Positions 62,947 to 64,000 of a stretch of DNA of 64,000 bases are shown here, piece by piece. Source of the DNA: WTFY01 sp965205685 (GTDB lineage Bacteria; Pseudomonadota; Gammaproteobacteria; UBA4575); NCBI GenBank assembly GCA_965205685.1, contig OZ242174.1, positions 1,612,001 through 1,676,000 of the forward strand, given 5' to 3'. Every line of letters begins with the position of its first letter. Positions within the stretch are counted from its first letter, which is position 1. Below the pieces are notes generated by a model. That model saw nothing but the letters and a program-made list of their open reading frames with translations, was not told where the DNA came from and ran no database searches. A program made the position numbers and the translations under genes.

Positions 62947-63624
62947 CTAGTCGCTCGCGTATGTTTTTCTGGCTCGAAGCCCCTGCTCCACTGCAATCAC
63001 TGCCGCTTCCACGCGCGAATGGATGTTCAGCTTTCTTAAAATGGCTTTGACGTGCAGCTTGACCGTACCATCCGAAATGCCCAGATTTCTGGCGATGACC
63101 TTGTTGCTCTGACCTTCAGCCAATAGACTCAAGATTTCGCGCTCACGTGGAGTCAGGCTGTCCAGTGGGCTGACTTCGGATTCGAGGGGATCTTCCCCCT
63201 TGACCACCTTTGCCAGAATTTGTGCCAGATTCGGTGCGACGACGGTTTCGCCCCGGATGATCTCACGCAATGCGGCCACCACGTTGTCCGGTTCCATGTC
63301 CTTCAGCAGATAGCCCTTGGCCCCATTACGCAAGGCCTCCACCAAGTCGCGCTCATCGCCACTCGTCGTCAACATGACCACCGGAGCTTCAAATTTCAGA
63401 TGCCGAAACTGCTTCAAGACCTCTAGACCGGACATTCCGGGCATCCGCATGTCCAGTAACACGACGTCGGGCTGTAACTCCTGAGCCAACCTGATGCCTT
63501 CATGACCATCACTGACCGAGGCAACAACCTCGATTCCGTGTCGGCTCAGCAAGCTCTGCAACCCTTCACGAAACAAGGTGTGATCGTCAATGACAATAAT
63601 GCGCAGCTTCATATAGGAAGCCAT
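62947..63624 (-). CDS. NarL/FixJ-family response regulator
   Basis: The 225-residue protein has a receiver domain (IIVIDDHTLFREGLQSLL, with phospho-Asp in VVLLDMRMPG and Lys in GAKGYLLKDM) and a LuxR-type helix-turn-helix (LTPREREILSLLAEGQSNKVIARNLGISDGTVKLHVKAILRKL in part). Its overlapping partner is the sensor kinase just upstream (11 bases). Nitrate/nitrite-type signals are likely from the NarL family, but the real signal is not visible. Confidence 0.92.
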   Translation of the reverse strand: MASYMKLRIIVIDDHTLFREGLQSLLSRHGIEVVASVSDGHEGIRLAQELQPDVVLLDMRMPGMSGLEVLKQFRHLKFEAPVVMLTTSGDERDLVEALRNGAKGYLLKDMEPDNVVAALREIIRGETVVAPNLAQILAKVVKGEDPLESEVSPLDSLTPREREILSLLAEGQSNKVIARNLGISDGTVKLHVKAILRKLNIHSRVEAAVIAVEQGLRARKTYASD

Positions 63625-63634
63625 GACTCAAAAC

Positions 63635-64000
63635 TCACACCATTTCGTGCTGGACATTCTCTTGCGCACCATCCGGCAAGTAATTAAATTCAAAGCGAAC
63701 CTGTACACCTTCACCCGGTTCTCCATCCACGGTTAGTGTACCACCAATCCGGTTAGCACGGTCCTGCATGACACTGATACCAACATGTTCACCGGCAGGA
63801 TTTTGTTTTTGAAGGTCGGTGATCCCGATGCCATCGTCTTCAACAAGAACGGTGTATTGACCCTCTTCGTCACCACGCATGAGTACGCGCACTGTACCTG
63901 CCTCGCTGTGCTTTCGAACATTGGTGAGAGCTTCCTGAATCACGCGCAGTACCTGTAACTCGATCTGCGGGGGCAGCATGGTGTCCGGCCATTCTTTTTG
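63635..64000 (-). CDS. NarX-type sensor histidine kinase (5' part beyond window)
   Basis: Only the C-terminal HATPase_c domain is in the window: LQVLRVIQEALTNVRKHSEA (N box), VEDDGIGI (G1) and HVGISVMQDRANRIGGTL (G2/F). This is the HisKA_3/NarX class, matching the NarL regulator that follows. The sensory and dimerisation domains lie outside. Confidence 0.9.
   Translation of the reverse strand, partial: QKEWPDTMLPPQIELQVLRVIQEALTNVRKHSEAGTVRVLMRGDEEGQYTVLVEDDGIGITDLQKQNPAGEHVGISVMQDRANRIGGTLTVDGEPGEGVQVRFEFNYLPDGAQENVQHEMV

Overview
This window is chromosomal DNA from a Gram-negative bacterium, most likely a gammaproteobacterium. It has LPS transport and Kdo genes, a cytochrome bc1 operon, an SspA/SspB pair, class Ia ribonucleotide reductase, RNase P RNA, a complete dcw cluster ending in lpxC, and an rpoN-hpf-ptsN-rapZ block. 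The long murA-his-petABC-sspAB run and the hprK/EIIA-Man/HPr/EI set suggest an environmental, Chromatiales-like lineage rather than an enteric one; that placement is inference from gene order. I saw no insertion sequence, prophage, CRISPR array or tRNA. This is core genome with a few small accessory islands.

Layout. 1-18.4 kb (minus strand): the dcw operon, read right to left as mraZ-rsmH-ftsL-ftsI-murE-murF-mraY-murD-ftsW-murG-murC-murB-ddlB-ftsQ-ftsA-ftsZ-lpxC, with many stop/start overlaps. A sigma70 promoter and three evenly spaced MraZ-type repeats precede mraZ. murE is interrupted by a single-base frameshift. 18.6-19.9 kb (minus): rnpB and rsmI. 19.9-24.0 kb (plus): lpoA, diaA and an FAD-linked oxidase. 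24.0-35.1 kb (minus): mlaC, murA, hisG, a DAHP synthase, hisD, hisC, a Nif3-like gene, petABC, sspA and sspB. 35.5-46.7 kb (plus): yrbG-type antiporter, kdsC, lptC, lptA, lptB, rpoN, hpf, ptsN, hprK (catalytic domain only), rapZ, EIIA-Man, HPr, EI and mgtE. 46.8-48.6 kb (minus): dcd and mrp. 48.8-54.2 kb (plus): metG, a two-cluster ferredoxin, nth, then DoxX-MNIO(DUF692)-DUF2063. 54.2-61.7 kb (minus): cobalamin adenosyltransferase, btuB-like receptor, an SDR, nrdB and nrdA. 62.0-64 kb: an S24-like protein (plus), then a rhodanese and a NarL-type regulator with the end of its sensor kinase (minus).

How the genes work together. The left third makes and polymerises peptidoglycan at the septum; murA and lpoA elsewhere in the window add the first committed step and a synthase activator. 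The middle makes and exports LPS (kdsC, lptCAB, lpxC) and carries a PTS-like phosphorelay with no sugar permease, so it is probably regulatory. petABC is the respiratory bc1 complex. The MNIO/DUF2063/DoxX set is the best candidate for a specialised system: it resembles the copper-responsive bufferin/Hvf peptide-modification clusters but has no recognisable precursor peptide beside it.

The two strongest anomalies are the murE frameshift and the hprK N-terminal domain. The latter survives only as a short in-frame remnant that ends at a TGA just before the intact kinase domain.
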